Below, one piece after another: positions 1 through 9,289 of a stretch of 64,000 nt of DNA (the stretch's first letter is position 1; every line of letters begins with the position of its first letter). A model generated the notes under the pieces. That model was not told the origin of the DNA and did not search any database. It saw only the letters and a list, made by a program, of their open reading frames with translations. The DNA is from Calditrichia bacterium (lineage in GTDB: Bacteria > Calditrichota > Calditrichia > RBG-13-44-9 > J075), in NCBI GenBank assembly GCA_020635015.1, contig JACKAP010000010.1, forward strand, positions 1 through 64,000, given 5' to 3'. The translations under genes were made by a program, and so were the position numbers.

Positions 1-54
1 TTGGCCAAAGGGCGACGGTTAACGGCACCCCCTAAAAAAGTTGTGATATTGGGC

Positions 55-83
55 TTGACATGCCCGCCCCATCATATTATATT
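55..83 (+). promoter_or_regulatory. sigma70-type promoter of the tRNA pair
   Basis: A perfect -35 box TTGACA (55-60) is separated by 17 bp from TATATT (78-83). The tRNA-Gly gene begins 30 bp downstream of the -10 box, so transcription should start near position 90. It probably drives tRNA-Gly and, by read-through, tRNA-Leu. Confidence 0.75.
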
Positions 84-113
84 TGCCCTGCAAAATGAAT
101 CGCAGCCATTCCT

Positions 114-186
114 GCGAGAGTAGCTCAGCTGGTAGAGCACAACCTTGCCAAGGTTGGGGTCGCGGGTTCGAATCCCGTCTCTCGCT
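114..186 (+). tRNA. tRNA-Gly (anticodon GCC)
   Basis: The acceptor stem GCGAGAG (114-120) pairs with CTCTCGC (179-185). The D arm, an anticodon stem CAACC/GGTTG with loop TTGCCAA (anticodon GCC) and a T arm with GGTTCGAATCC are all visible. No CCA is encoded. A perfect Rho-independent terminator follows. Confidence 0.95.
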
Positions 187-194
187 CAACGAAA

Positions 195-225
195 AAGTAC
201 TTGCACCCCCGCAAGTACTTTTTTT
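195..225 (+). terminator. Rho-independent terminator after tRNA-Gly
   Basis: A 10-bp perfect stem AAGTACTTGC / GCAAGTACTT (195-204 and 211-220) with a 6-nt loop is followed by a run of T. It lies between the two tRNA genes, so read-through to tRNA-Leu may be partial. Confidence 0.8.
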
Positions 226-239
226 GTTTCTGCCCATTT

Positions 240-325
240 GCCCGGGTGGCGGAATTGGTAGACGCAAGGGACTTAAAATCCCTCGCTCTTTATTGAGCGT
301 GCCGGTTCGAGTCCGGCCCCGGGTA
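240..325 (+). tRNA. tRNA-Leu (anticodon TAA)
   Basis: The acceptor GCCCGGG (240-246) pairs with CCCGGGT (318-324). The anticodon stem AGGGA/TCCCT has loop CTTAAAA, giving anticodon TAA. A long variable arm (CGCTC...GAGCG region) and a T loop GGTTCGAGTCC are present, as expected for a class II tRNA. Confidence 0.95.
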
Positions 326-327
326 CA

Positions 328-380
328 AAGACAGCCCCTTAACAGCCGCGAAAAACGCGCGGCTGTTAAGGGGCTGTCTT
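328..380. terminator. 23-bp perfect palindrome after tRNA-Leu
   Basis: Positions 328-350 and 358-380 form a perfect 23-bp stem with a 7-nt loop. It lies between the convergent tRNA-Leu (+) and SGNH hydrolase (-) genes and could end transcription from both sides. A strong U-tract is missing, so it may instead be a REP-like element. Confidence 0.5.
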
Positions 381-436
381 ATATTGAACGATAGGCTCCG
401 GGTGGAGACTGCACTTCCCCGTTAATTTCCGGCAAC

Positions 437-1399
437 CTAATGCTTCATCAGCTTTTCATAAATCGCCTCCGCAGCGATACGATGACCCAGCGGGTTCGGG
501 TGCAGGGCGTCATGGGAATTCAATTTTAGCATCCCGGGGGTATATTCGGAGAAATAGGGCAGCAGGTCCAGCGTCTCAAATCCGTTTATTTCCGCTTCCG
601 ATAACACCCGCTGATGAATATCCCTCCAGGGGTAATCACTGAATGTGGCCGCCGGATCTCCGGAGAGCACCGGGAAGATGACCAGTAACACCGGGAAATC
701 ATGCCGGATCGATAATTCCCGGATTTTCCGGAATGCCTGCCGGACCTTCTGCCACTTCTCCGGCGAACAATGCAGCCTCGAATAGTAATCGAAATAATGG
801 CACTCTTTTTCCAGGCTCTCCCGGGAATCGGCCGGCATCATTTGGTTTAACTTTTTTGAAAGCCAATAAAACGCAATAGAAGCGACTCTATCCTCCAGGA
901 AAAAGCCGTTGATACTGCCGTCGGGCTCGGGATCATTGAGCACATAGGAAATGATCACCCGGTCGGGGCGCATGGGGACGCCCCATTCATCCAACAGAGC
1001 TGTTTCCTGTACTGTCGCATATTGATCAAATCCAAAATTAACCACTTCGTACGGTTGATCGTCCTCAATGAAACGCTGCTGAAGGATATCGGTGTACCGC
1101 TCCTCCGGCGCCACGCCGTAGCCGCGCGTAACCGAATCGCCGATGATCAGCAGCCGGAAGCTGCCGGGCGCTTTTTCCAGCGGATGCTCGCGATCGCGAA
1201 ATCCGCGGGAATTGACATCCCGGAAGATATGGGGCTTCACCACATAAATCATCTCCGGATCTTCGGCCGGTTGGTATGGCGAGACCATTTTTACATATCC
1301 ATGATAAATCCGCAGACCCACTTCCAGCATCAACAGGCAGAACAGCAGGGTCCCCAGCGACAATAAGATATTTTGTGATAGCGGCTTACGATTTGACAT
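437..1399 (-). CDS. SGNH/GDSL-type hydrolase, membrane-anchored
   Basis: This 320-residue protein has an N-terminal membrane segment (about residues 10-28) and then an SGNH-hydrolase domain. Block I is GDSV (G87-D88-S89, nucleophile Ser). The C-terminal catalytic pair is D297-x-x-H300 in DALHPNPLGH. Such anchored SGNH proteins often add or remove acyl groups on exported glycans or lipids. Its place at the end of a glycan locus fits an O-acyl esterase or transferase role, but the substrate cannot be read from the sequence. A family-A repeat separates it from the rest of the locus, so it may be a separate transcription unit. The start is the first Met, just before the hydrophobic segment, with a modest GGAAG upstream. 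Confidence 0.8.
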   Translation of the reverse strand: MSNRKPLSQNILLSLGTLLFCLLMLEVGLRIYHGYVKMVSPYQPAEDPEMIYVVKPHIFRDVNSRGFRDREHPLEKAPGSFRLLIIGDSVTRGYGVAPEERYTDILQQRFIEDDQPYEVVNFGFDQYATVQETALLDEWGVPMRPDRVIISYVLNDPEPDGSINGFFLEDRVASIAFYWLSKKLNQMMPADSRESLEKECHYFDYYSRLHCSPEKWQKVRQAFRKIRELSIRHDFPVLLVIFPVLSGDPAATFSDYPWRDIHQRVLSEAEINGFETLDLLPYFSEYTPGMLKLNSHDALHPNPLGHRIAAEAIYEKLMKH

Positions 1400-1410
1400 G
1401 GGTGGCTTCC

Positions 1411-1651
1411 AAAGTACACAACAAAAATATCTTGAGGTCTATAATAGCTAAAATTGAACGCGGATGACGCAGATGACGCGGATTTTCGCGGATTTCTTTG
1501 AAGATGCTTCGCGTAGTGATATCAAAAACTTACTGTGAAGGCAGCAAAATTAATGCAAAGGTTACATACTATATCTTTGTCTTTTAACTGAATCAGTCAT
1601 CCGCGTCATCCGCGTCATCCGCGTTCTATTAAAAACTTTTGTTGTGTACTG
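1411..1651. repeat. MITE-like element, family A copy 1
   Basis: Terminal inverted repeats begin AGTACACAACAAAA (left) and end TTTTGTTGTGTACT (right). Inside them sit inverted GAACGCGGATGACGC blocks. A near-identical GGGTGGYTT lies just outside each end (about 1400-1408 and 1653-1661), like a target-site duplication. There is no coding capacity. A second copy lies at 39004-39298. Confidence 0.75.
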
Positions 1652-1668
1652 TGGGTGGTTTCATTTAT

Positions 1669-3912
1669 CTAAGAACCTGGATCAAGGGCGGCTTTGAACA
1701 AGGCGATATAGCTTGCAATGTTGCGGTTAATATCGAACCGCTCTTCCACCCGTTTCCGGGCGTTCCGCCCTAATTCCGCCGAAAGCTGCGGGTCATCGAT
1801 CAATTTACGGATGGCATCGGCAAGCGCAGCTGCGTCGCCCGGCGGTACGATCAGCCCGCTGATGCCCTCCTCCACCATCTCCGGAATGCCGCCCACCGGC
1901 GTAGCAATGACCGGCAGCCGCATCGCCATGGCTTCGATCAATGAATTGGGAATAATGTCGCGACCGCCGTTTTCGGCGATCACGCAGGGGAGTACGAAGA
2001 TATCGGCGCTTTGATAATGAGTTAATATCCGGTCGAAGCTTAATGGGCCTAAAAAAGAAACCTGCTCCCGGAGCCTTAAGCAGCGGTACAATTTTTTCAA
2101 TTGAAGATGATAGTTCAGATAGTACGGCTCCTCCGGCCCGCCGATAATATCGCACTGAAATGCGATGCCCCGGTCGCGCAACTGCGCACAGGCCTGCAGA
2201 AGGTACACTAACCCTTTCTCTTCGATTAATCGCGCCACCGAAAGTATCCGCACCGGGCCGCCGGCGTTCCGGGTTTTCTCGCCGGGCCGGAAGCGGGCCA
2301 AATCCACGCCGTTGTAGATCTGATGCAGCTTTTGAACCGTGCGGCCATTCAGAATTGATGCGAGGTGGCGGCGGTTGAATTGGGTGTTGGTCACGGCAAA
2401 CAAGGCATGGGAAAATTTTTCATCCAGGGCAAAGGCGAACTGTTTGCGGTGAAGCTCGTGCGCCCGGCCCTGCAGGCTGTAGGTGATCCCCAACAGCCGT
2501 GCCGCCACCATCACGATAAATGCGCTGATATCCGCCCAGGGGGCATGCAGATGGGTGATATGCCTATCTTGTAACAGACCTGCCAGATAAACCGCTTTGG
2601 CGAAGATAAACCGGTCGTTCTGGAACGATTTATAATGGGCATAGGAACGGGTCATCACAAACATAAACAGGTTCAGGTAGCGCAGCGGATGGGCTCGGAG
2701 AAACATCCGCCGATATTTTAAAACCCGTTGTTGATCCAGCGGCATTAAATATTGGGTGCGCTCATACCAATATCTCGCCTGCTCATCCAACGCTTCCGGA
2801 TTTTTGCAGGTATCGGCAAATACCGTCAGCGGAATGCCCGCCCCGGCCAGGGCGGTCACTTCGCGCTGAATGAAGGTTTGACTAAATGCCGGGAAATTCC
2901 AGGTATAGTAGGCAATTGCCGCATCTTTGGGAGAAGTTCCGGACGGCTTAATTTTCGGCAAACCGATCAGCCATTTTGACAAATAGGTTATCGCGAATCG
3001 ATAGCAATACGGCGCCACAACCTGCTTCAGATGATTGCGGATACGATGAAAGTTCCTGCGGGGAAAACCAAGGAATATGCGGATCGCATGTTTGACTTGC
3101 GCTAAATTTACGAATTGGGAGGCCAGGGAGCGCCGGAGGTGATGGCGGTTCGGGAATGTAACAGTTGATTGCGCCGCCTTGCTGTGGGCTGAAAGGCGGG
3201 ATAAAATATCATTTCTGGCGATGAAAGCACGGAGACGGTGAAAGAACCGGTCTTTGCTGCGATTTAATCCCTGTGTAAAACAGAGCGGTTCCGGCACAAC
3301 CCGGATTTCGAAATCGCCGAGCAAACGCAGTGAGAATTCCAGTTCCGATCCGCGTTGGATCGATTCATCAAATTGGCCGGCAATCTCAAAAACCGATTTT
3401 CGAACCATGAAAAAATGCTGCCGCAAACTGCCGTTACGGAGTAATCCGGCTGCGTCACCAGGGCTTATTTCCGGGGCATTGGCGGGGAAGCCGACACTGT
3501 TCCGAAAATGCTCCCGGCGGATCGGGGCGCCGGGAGCAATATCAAAATAATGGCAGCCAACCAGGCCGGCAGCCGGGTCGTTGTTTATCGCCCGGGCCAT
3601 ACGCTGGAGGGCATCCGGCAACAGCAGCCAGTCGGATGTGGTAAATGCCAGCAACGCTGCGTCACTGTGCTTTATCGCAATATTACGGCCATAAGCAATT
3701 CCCGCCCCAGCAGAAACATTGATCAACCGCAGTCGCGAATCATCAAAGGAATCGATCAAGCGGCGAAATTTCGGGCGCAGGTCATCACTGACCAGCAGCA
3801 GCTCAAACCGAACCTGCTGCTGGTGTAAGATGGATTCGATGGCACCCTTAAGCGCCCTGTCGTCCCGGTGGGAGGTCAGGCAAATGGTGAGTTCGGGGGC
3901 GGGTTTATTCAT
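1669..3912 (-). CDS. Two-domain glycosyltransferase (GT2-like + GT4)
   Basis: This 747-residue protein joins two transferases. Residues about 6-240 resemble family GT2 (LTICLTSHRDDRALKGAIES, then SAGAGIAYGRNIAIKHS). However, the usual DxD/DDD after the Rossmann part reads TTSDW, so metal and donor binding there may be altered. Residues about 340-740 are a GT-B fold GT4 enzyme: SVARLIEEKGL, a late E-x7-E type motif around ENGGRDIIPNSLIEAMA, and TPVGGIPEMVEEG. It would add sugars to the glycan of this locus at the cytoplasmic face. It is the last large transferase of the minus-strand run. The start follows no strong Shine-Dalgarno but matches the beginning of the GT2 fold. Confidence 0.82.
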   Translation of the reverse strand: MNKPAPELTICLTSHRDDRALKGAIESILHQQQVRFELLLVSDDLRPKFRRLIDSFDDSRLRLINVSAGAGIAYGRNIAIKHSDAALLAFTTSDWLLLPDALQRMARAINNDPAAGLVGCHYFDIAPGAPIRREHFRNSVGFPANAPEISPGDAAGLLRNGSLRQHFFMVRKSVFEIAGQFDESIQRGSELEFSLRLLGDFEIRVVPEPLCFTQGLNRSKDRFFHRLRAFIARNDILSRLSAHSKAAQSTVTFPNRHHLRRSLASQFVNLAQVKHAIRIFLGFPRRNFHRIRNHLKQVVAPYCYRFAITYLSKWLIGLPKIKPSGTSPKDAAIAYYTWNFPAFSQTFIQREVTALAGAGIPLTVFADTCKNPEALDEQARYWYERTQYLMPLDQQRVLKYRRMFLRAHPLRYLNLFMFVMTRSYAHYKSFQNDRFIFAKAVYLAGLLQDRHITHLHAPWADISAFIVMVAARLLGITYSLQGRAHELHRKQFAFALDEKFSHALFAVTNTQFNRRHLASILNGRTVQKLHQIYNGVDLARFRPGEKTRNAGGPVRILSVARLIEEKGLVYLLQACAQLRDRGIAFQCDIIGGPEEPYYLNYHLQLKKLYRCLRLREQVSFLGPLSFDRILTHYQSADIFVLPCVIAENGGRDIIPNSLIEAMAMRLPVIATPVGGIPEMVEEGISGLIVPPGDAAALADAIRKLIDDPQLSAELGRNARKRVEERFDINRNIASYIALFKAALDPGS

Positions 3913-3941
3913 TTCAATGTATTCGTGTACACGGGTAGCGG

Positions 3942-4124
3942 TTTCATTTTACGCTCATGCTGAGGACTGTGTAAAGTTTTATTGCATGGGGCAAAGGGCA
4001 TGGGGCATGGCGCCGTAATGTGCAAGCGCATGTTCCGACACCCACACTGTAATGCACCATGCCCCATGCGCCATGCCCCATGCAAAAGTTCTCTGTATTA
4101 CGCAGTCCACAGTATGAACGTTCA
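3942..4124. repeat. MITE-like element, family C copy 1
   Basis: Long terminal inverted repeats surround stacked CATGGGGC/GCCCCATG units. The left arm contains ACGCTCATGCTGAGGACTG and the right arm the inverse of a closely similar block. The right arm ends in the stop codon of the beta-helix gene (4122-4124). A second full copy is at 18757-18930 and a partial one at 41037-41134. Confidence 0.75.
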
Positions 4125-5408
4125 TTTAATATCCTCATCCGGCCGGTACGGATACCAGAAATGCCGGTCGAGATAAGCGCCTTCGATAGCGCCAATAGAC
4201 GGTTTGGCGGCATAAAGCCTTCCCCAAAAATCCGTTACCGGGCCGCTATTTTCAGCACCGCCACCAATCGCCGGGCTTCCGGCCAGCAGAGAAAAGCCGT
4301 CATATAACGGCGCAAAGAACAAGGGATCTTGCTGGATGATCCCGTTCGATTCGGCTGAAGGCAGTTCCGGCCCTGCCCAGCCCTCCCGGTTTGGAAAACA
4401 CCAGAGATTATTGGCGAAACGGAAGGTCTCCGGATTGGTATCGGAACCGACATTGCATTCCGTTCTCAATGCGATAGTTCCATAAACGATGTTGTTCCGG
4501 AAAGTATTATCACCGCAGGGGATAAAACGCGGATCGTCGATATTGGCCTGCAAAATGCGGATCACCCAAATTTCCGGCTGGTAAATGGTATTATTGGCCA
4601 CATCGGCATCGACACAGCCGGCAAAGGCGACCGCCGCCTCTGAGCCGACGATGATATTGGCATACACCTTAACATCCCGCACCGCAAAATTGGCGTTCGC
4701 CGGGCGAAAATAGATCAACCCGGTGGTTCCGCCCAAATTCAGGGTGCGCCGCCCGCAATCCCGAAAGAAATTTTGCCGGATCAGAATATGCTGCGATCCC
4801 CCTTTGACCTGAATGGCATTGGCGGTCATCTTTTCAAAATAATTCCGTTCGATGGTCGCATCGTGGCATCCGACCATGTCCAGGCCGCTGCCGACATTGG
4901 AAAAGTTATTATAAAAACGGCAATTGCGAACCGTAACATCGTCGACCCCTGCCAGTTTAAGCAAATCGTTGTTTTCCAGCGGCTGCACATTCTGCCAGAT
5001 GCAATTCTCAAGCACGATATGGTGGGACAACCTGCGCTCGGTTTCACCATCATCGATCCGGAGGCCGTTATGCGCCTGTTCGGTAAAGGTGAACCCGGAG
5101 ATGAAAAGATAAGCCACAGCGGTCATATGCCAGCCGTCCTGCCCGCCGCGAAAAATGACGGTCTCATCCGGCGGGGAAAGGATATAGATCTGCCGGGTGG
5201 CGGTGCCCTGCAGATTAACAATCCGTTGATCGCCGGGATAAACCCCTTCACGGATCATGATGGTATCCCCGGGAGCGGCACACGGCGCGGCAGCCTGCAG
5301 TGAGGGGAAGCGACAACCGGCGCCGACTTCCAGAACATCCGCCTGCAACGGGATTACGGCAAGCAGCAGCGCGGCGGCAAGTGAGGTAAGTTTCCGGGAA
5401 TGTTCCAT
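4122..5408 (-). CDS. Secreted right-handed parallel beta-helix protein
   Basis: This 428-residue protein has a clear signal peptide (LTSLAAALLLAVIPLQADV). It then shows pectate-lyase-like parallel beta-helix repeats: short rungs rich in N, V and I such as IVLENCIW, VTVRNCRFYNN and ATIERNYFEKM, with PGDTIMIREGVYPG near the start. Proteins like this bind or cut polysaccharides outside the cytoplasm; lyase or hydrolase activity cannot be decided. It sits among glycan-assembly genes, so it may process or hold the exported polymer. Its stop codon lies in the outer arm of repeat C1, so the true C-terminus may have been changed by that insertion. Confidence 0.78.
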   Translation of the reverse strand: MEHSRKLTSLAAALLLAVIPLQADVLEVGAGCRFPSLQAAAPCAAPGDTIMIREGVYPGDQRIVNLQGTATRQIYILSPPDETVIFRGGQDGWHMTAVAYLFISGFTFTEQAHNGLRIDDGETERRLSHHIVLENCIWQNVQPLENNDLLKLAGVDDVTVRNCRFYNNFSNVGSGLDMVGCHDATIERNYFEKMTANAIQVKGGSQHILIRQNFFRDCGRRTLNLGGTTGLIYFRPANANFAVRDVKVYANIIVGSEAAVAFAGCVDADVANNTIYQPEIWVIRILQANIDDPRFIPCGDNTFRNNIVYGTIALRTECNVGSDTNPETFRFANNLWCFPNREGWAGPELPSAESNGIIQQDPLFFAPLYDGFSLLAGSPAIGGGAENSGPVTDFWGRLYAAKPSIGAIEGAYLDRHFWYPYRPDEDIK

Positions 5409-5450
5409 TTTTCAAACACACTATTTCAGTACTGAACACTTTTTAATTTA

Positions 5451-5550
5451 ACCGCAGAGAACGCAAAGTCTCCGCAGAGAACCGCAAAGAAAAACCACAA
5501 TCCTTCCGTTTCTCAGCGAACTTTGCGCCTACTTTGCGAACATTGCGGTA
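5451..5550. repeat. Palindromic intergenic repeat (CCGCAGAGAACGCAAAG type)
   Basis: Imperfect inverted arms (ACCGCAGAGAACGCAAAG at the left, the inverse near CTTTGCGAACATTGCGGT at the right) fill the gap between the GT4 gene and the beta-helix gene. It resembles family D in style but has different words. Confidence 0.55.
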
Positions 5551-5614
5551 AAAAAACGAGCCTGATGCCCCACTAAATCAGCTAATTTTAAAAGGTGTCC
5601 GGTACCGAAACACA

Positions 5615-6739
5615 CTATAAGACCTGCAATGTCTCCACCAAATCCCGGTAGGCATTTTTCGCCAAAAAGTAAGCGATATTATCCTCGAATTTCTTCTCGA
5701 GAGAGAGCGCGGTTTTTTCGATAAAGTTCCGGGCTGTAGCTGGATGTACCAACAGTTGGGGGTGGCAAAGCTGCCAGTTGCCGCAATTTCGGGAGGTGAC
5801 GATGTTGCAACCCATAGCGGATGCTTCGAAGAGGATGCCGGGCGCCGCATCGATCAGCGAAGGGCAGACCACCGTTTTGCTCCGCCCCATCAGACGGAAG
5901 AGTTCATCGCGGTCTGCCACCAGCCCGTGAAAAACGGTATTGGGCAGACGCCGGGTATATTCACCGGCAATATGGATCGAACGGTGCTTAAACTGCTTCA
6001 CAATTTTTTCCACGAAGGCAAAATTTTTCTCCGGCCGTTTCCAGGAACTGGCCAGAAAGAGGAGATCGATATCCCGCTCCGGAAAGGGTAATTGAAGATG
6101 GGCGTATTGCCGGGCATCTTCATAAATCCATTCCGCAAACCAGACAATCTGCGTATAAAATTTTTCGGTATGATAGGGGAAGAAACATTCGAAGAGCGAT
6201 TTGGTCAGGGGAGAATGGGTGAGAATGAGGTCGGCTTTTTCGATAATTTCAGTCATCTGCCGTTCCTGGAACCGCTGGCGCACATTGACCGCACGTTGCA
6301 GGAACCGCAACAGGGAAGCGGCATCTTTTGCCGTTCCCCGGGCAATCAGCTGTTCCGCCTGAAAACTGCCGGTGGTTAAAAATGCCAGCGGTATTTCCGG
6401 CGCGGCATTTTTCATCAAGCGGGCGGCAATATAGCCCACGCCGAGCATCAGGTCCGGCCCGGCGTCCCGGATCATCTTCGCCAATGCCGCATCGCCGGCG
6501 CCCGGCGGATGATCCAGCAGGCAGTTGGCGACCTGCGCCAGGCGCCGCGGATTGCCGTAGTCTTCACCATAGGCATAGCGGAAAAAAGGCACGTCTTTCG
6601 GATTGATGAGATTGAAGAGGCGCACCTCAACCCCATCCGCCTGCATCATCTCGAAGAGCTTGTAGGTTGCGGTGCTCGCGCCGCCAAATCCGGGGATTTC
6701 ATAGCAGCCGATGAGGATGCTTTTAGTGCTTTCGTTCAT
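5615..6739 (-). CDS. Glycosyltransferase, GT4-like
   Basis: This 374-residue GT-B fold transferase starts with a glycine-rich loop (GCYEIPGFGGASTATYKL). Its C-terminal half has LLFLASSWKRPEKN, the HGLVADRDELFRLMGRSK region and a late acidic motif (CPSLIDAAPGILFEASAMGC), as in GT4. It would transfer a hexose or related sugar in the cytoplasm. Its start overlaps the end of asnB by 17 bp, showing translational coupling. Acceptor and donor are unknown. Confidence 0.8.
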   Translation of the reverse strand: MNESTKSILIGCYEIPGFGGASTATYKLFEMMQADGVEVRLFNLINPKDVPFFRYAYGEDYGNPRRLAQVANCLLDHPPGAGDAALAKMIRDAGPDLMLGVGYIAARLMKNAAPEIPLAFLTTGSFQAEQLIARGTAKDAASLLRFLQRAVNVRQRFQERQMTEIIEKADLILTHSPLTKSLFECFFPYHTEKFYTQIVWFAEWIYEDARQYAHLQLPFPERDIDLLFLASSWKRPEKNFAFVEKIVKQFKHRSIHIAGEYTRRLPNTVFHGLVADRDELFRLMGRSKTVVCPSLIDAAPGILFEASAMGCNIVTSRNCGNWQLCHPQLLVHPATARNFIEKTALSLEKKFEDNIAYFLAKNAYRDLVETLQVL

Positions 6740-8534
6740 TTTCCAGCCACGCCTGAAACATCAGGACGGTCCAAAGTGCATTTTGAAGCCAATTCTTTTC
6801 CCGGTTCAGGTATTGCCGCCATTTTTCCCGCACCGGCTTCACCTTAAAAAAACCTTCCTGTTTCAGGCGGTCTTCATCCAGCAAGGCTTCCGCCCAGGGG
6901 CGGAGCGCCCCCTCCAGCCAGTTCGCGATCGGTACCGTAAAGCCCATTTTGTCTCCATCCACTAATGCCGGGGGCACATAGCGGTAGAGCAGTTTACGCA
7001 GCAGCCATTTGCGGTCATCTCCCTGCAATTTAAAGGAAAGGGGCAGCCGCCAGGCAAACTCGACCACCCGGTGGTCGAGCAGCGGCACCCGGGCTTCCAG
7101 GCCGACCGCCATGCTGGCGCGGTCGAGTTTGGTGAGAATGTCATCAGGCAGATACAGGGCGAGGTCGAGATACATCCGCTGCCGGGTGAAATCCGGCAGG
7201 TCGGGCCAGCGCCGGTGCTCAGTGGCGGCTGTCGGCGGCTCGGCGGCGCGCCGCACGATTTTCGCCGGCGCTTCCCAGTGCACAAAGGGATGAATTAACC
7301 GGGGACGAAGTTCTTTCCACAGCTGTTTCGGATTGCGGCTTTGCAGCTCCCGGTTCCGGATCGACTGATAGTGGTGATAGCCGCAGAACAATTCATCGCC
7401 GCCGTCCCCGGACAGGGCTACCGTAACCGAGCGGCGCGCCAATTCCGATACCAGAAAGGTCGGGATCTGGGAGCTGTCGCCGAAAGGTTCATCATACATC
7501 TCCGGAAGCCGGGGGATCACCGCGGCGGCCTGTGCGGCGTCGAGGTAAAGTTCGGTATGCTCAGTGCCGAGATGGGCGGCAACCGCCTGGGCTTTTCGGG
7601 CTTCATCAAACCCGGACTCCCGGAAACCGATGGTGTAAGTTTTCACCGGCCGGCCGCTCTGGGCCTGCATCAATGCGACCACCGTGGAGGAATCATATCC
7701 CCCGGAAAGGAAAGCGCCGAGCGGCACATCGGCGATCATCCGCTTGCCGACCGCATCTTTCAACAGGCCGGACAGCTGCTCCAGCGCTTCGCTCTCGCTG
7801 CCGGGAAACGGATCCCGCTGCCCGTTCCCGGCGGCCGCATGGGCGGACCAAAAACGCTCCGGAGGCGCCAATCGGCCGATTTCCTCCGGATTGACGGTGA
7901 GAATGGCGCCGGGCAGCAGCTTGTAGATGCCGCGATAAATCGAATAGGGAGAAGGGATATAACCGTAGCGCAGCAACAGGGTCAGGGCATCGCGATGGAT
8001 CTCCCGCTGAAATTCCGGATGCAGTTTAAACGCTTTCAATTCCGAAGCGAACAGGAATGCCTTGCCCTGCCAGCCGTAGTACAACGGCTTGATGCCGATC
8101 CGGTCCCGGGCCAGCTGCAGCCGCCGCGTTTCGCCATCCCACAAAGCCAGGGCAAACATGCCGTTGCATTTTTGTAAGGCGTTATTTAATCCCCAGGTCT
8201 CAATGGCGGCAAGCAGCACCTCTGTATCGGTTTGGGTCTGGAAGCGATGCCCCCGGCTGGCAAGCTCGTCGCGCAGCGCCCGGAAATTGTATATTTCGCC
8301 ATTGTAAACCATCCAATAGCGCCCGCCGGCAGAAATCATCGGCTGCCGCCCGCGGGATGAGGTATCCAATATGGCCAGGCGGCGGTGCCCCAGGCCAACA
8401 CCGGCCCGGGCATCATACCAAATACCGGCGTCATCCGGTCCCCGGTGGGCGAGCGCGTCGCGCATCAGCGGCAGCAGCCGCTCCCATTGCTCGCCGCGCA
8501 GATCAGATTGCAATGCGCCGGCTATTCCGCACAC
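6723..8534 (-). CDS. asnB: Asparagine synthetase (glutamine-hydrolysing)
   Basis: This 603-residue protein begins MCGIAGAL, so Cys2 is the class II amidotransferase nucleophile after Met removal. The glutaminase domain covers residues 1-210. The synthetase domain has the PP-loop SGGYDS (277-282) and a later LSGDGGDELFCGYHH. AsnB paralogues are common inside exopolysaccharide and O-antigen loci, where they may amidate sugar acids or make asparagine. The location between a GT4 gene (17-bp overlap) and the ABC ATPase gene (13-bp overlap) points to glycan decoration, but the true acceptor is inference. Confidence 0.92.
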   Translation of the reverse strand: MCGIAGALQSDLRGEQWERLLPLMRDALAHRGPDDAGIWYDARAGVGLGHRRLAILDTSSRGRQPMISAGGRYWMVYNGEIYNFRALRDELASRGHRFQTQTDTEVLLAAIETWGLNNALQKCNGMFALALWDGETRRLQLARDRIGIKPLYYGWQGKAFLFASELKAFKLHPEFQREIHRDALTLLLRYGYIPSPYSIYRGIYKLLPGAILTVNPEEIGRLAPPERFWSAHAAAGNGQRDPFPGSESEALEQLSGLLKDAVGKRMIADVPLGAFLSGGYDSSTVVALMQAQSGRPVKTYTIGFRESGFDEARKAQAVAAHLGTEHTELYLDAAQAAAVIPRLPEMYDEPFGDSSQIPTFLVSELARRSVTVALSGDGGDELFCGYHHYQSIRNRELQSRNPKQLWKELRPRLIHPFVHWEAPAKIVRRAAEPPTAATEHRRWPDLPDFTRQRMYLDLALYLPDDILTKLDRASMAVGLEARVPLLDHRVVEFAWRLPLSFKLQGDDRKWLLRKLLYRYVPPALVDGDKMGFTVPIANWLEGALRPWAEALLDEDRLKQEGFFKVKPVREKWRQYLNREKNWLQNALWTVLMFQAWLENERKH

Positions 8535-9289
8535 AACAGGCTGCCCTGTTTTTCATAGTCATCCAGCACCTGGTGAATATCGCCAAACGCCACCTGGTTT
8601 CCCCGGGAAAGCCACAGGGCCTTATCGCAGAATTTTTTGACGAAATCGAGGCTATGGGTGGCGATGATAAAGGTTTTATCGGTATGTTTGTTGGATTCGA
8701 AATAGGCATCACATTTATGGCGGAAGCTTTTGTCGCCGGCGGTCAACGCTTCGTCCAGCAGATAAATATCCGCTTCGATATGGCGGGTTGCCGAAAAGGC
8801 AATGCGGGTGCGCATCCCGGAAGAGAGGGTTTTGTACTGCGCCTTAAAAAATTCCCGCAGTTCCGCCCAGTCGAGGATGTCGTCAATCTTACTGCGAATC
8901 GTTTCACGATCCATCCCATAAACCGCGCCATAGAGATAGAGATTTTCTTCGATGGTCAGATCGTTCATCATCCCGACGCCGAAGCCGGCCAACAGCACCA
9001 TCTTCCCATTGACGATAACCTTACCCTGATTGGGCCGGTACAACCCGGCGATGGTTTTAAGCAAGGTGCTTTTGCCGGAACCGTTGTCGCCCACCAGCGC
9101 AATCTTTTCGCCCTTGCGGACCGCGATATTAATTCCTTTCAGTGCATAAAAAATATCGCTGTGCTTCGATTCGGTTTTTTTGACCGGCTTGATCAGATAC
9201 TTGTCAAGCATGTCATAGAATGTTTTATGGCCTTTTCCAAAACGGAATGTTTTGTATAGGTCCCGAACTTCAATTGAATGATTCATCAT
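8522..9289 (-). CDS. Polysaccharide ABC exporter, ATP-binding subunit (Wzt/KpsT-like)
   Basis: This 255-residue ABC ATPase has Walker A GDNGSGKST (67-75), signature LSSGMRTR, and Walker B ending IYLLDEALTAGD. The 40-residue stretch before KGINIAVRKGEKIAL is typical of O-antigen and capsule exporters. It stops soon after the ATPase domain, so the C-terminal carbohydrate-binding domain of long Wzt proteins is absent. This suggests the chain-end cap is not read by this subunit, as in KpsT/TagH-like systems. It overlaps the permease gene by 4 bp (ATGA), so the two are translated together. Confidence 0.88.
   Translation of the reverse strand: MMNHSIEVRDLYKTFRFGKGHKTFYDMLDKYLIKPVKKTESKHSDIFYALKGINIAVRKGEKIALVGDNGSGKSTLLKTIAGLYRPNQGKVIVNGKMVLLAGFGVGMMNDLTIEENLYLYGAVYGMDRETIRSKIDDILDWAELREFFKAQYKTLSSGMRTRIAFSATRHIEADIYLLDEALTAGDKSFRHKCDAYFESNKHTDKTFIIATHSLDFVKKFCDKALWLSRGNQVAFGDIHQVLDDYEKQGSLLCAE

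Noticed and set aside
83..394. 103-codon frame over the tRNA genes
   Set aside because: It covers both tRNA genes and the terminators; it is not a protein gene.
3944..4213. Small proteins with repeated H-G-A-W-G-M or H-A-P-C-P words
   Set aside because: They are translations of family-C inverted repeats, also seen near 18795, and not genes.
7341..8177. Plus-strand open frame of 278 codons
   Set aside because: It is antisense to asnB and has no start signal or family features.
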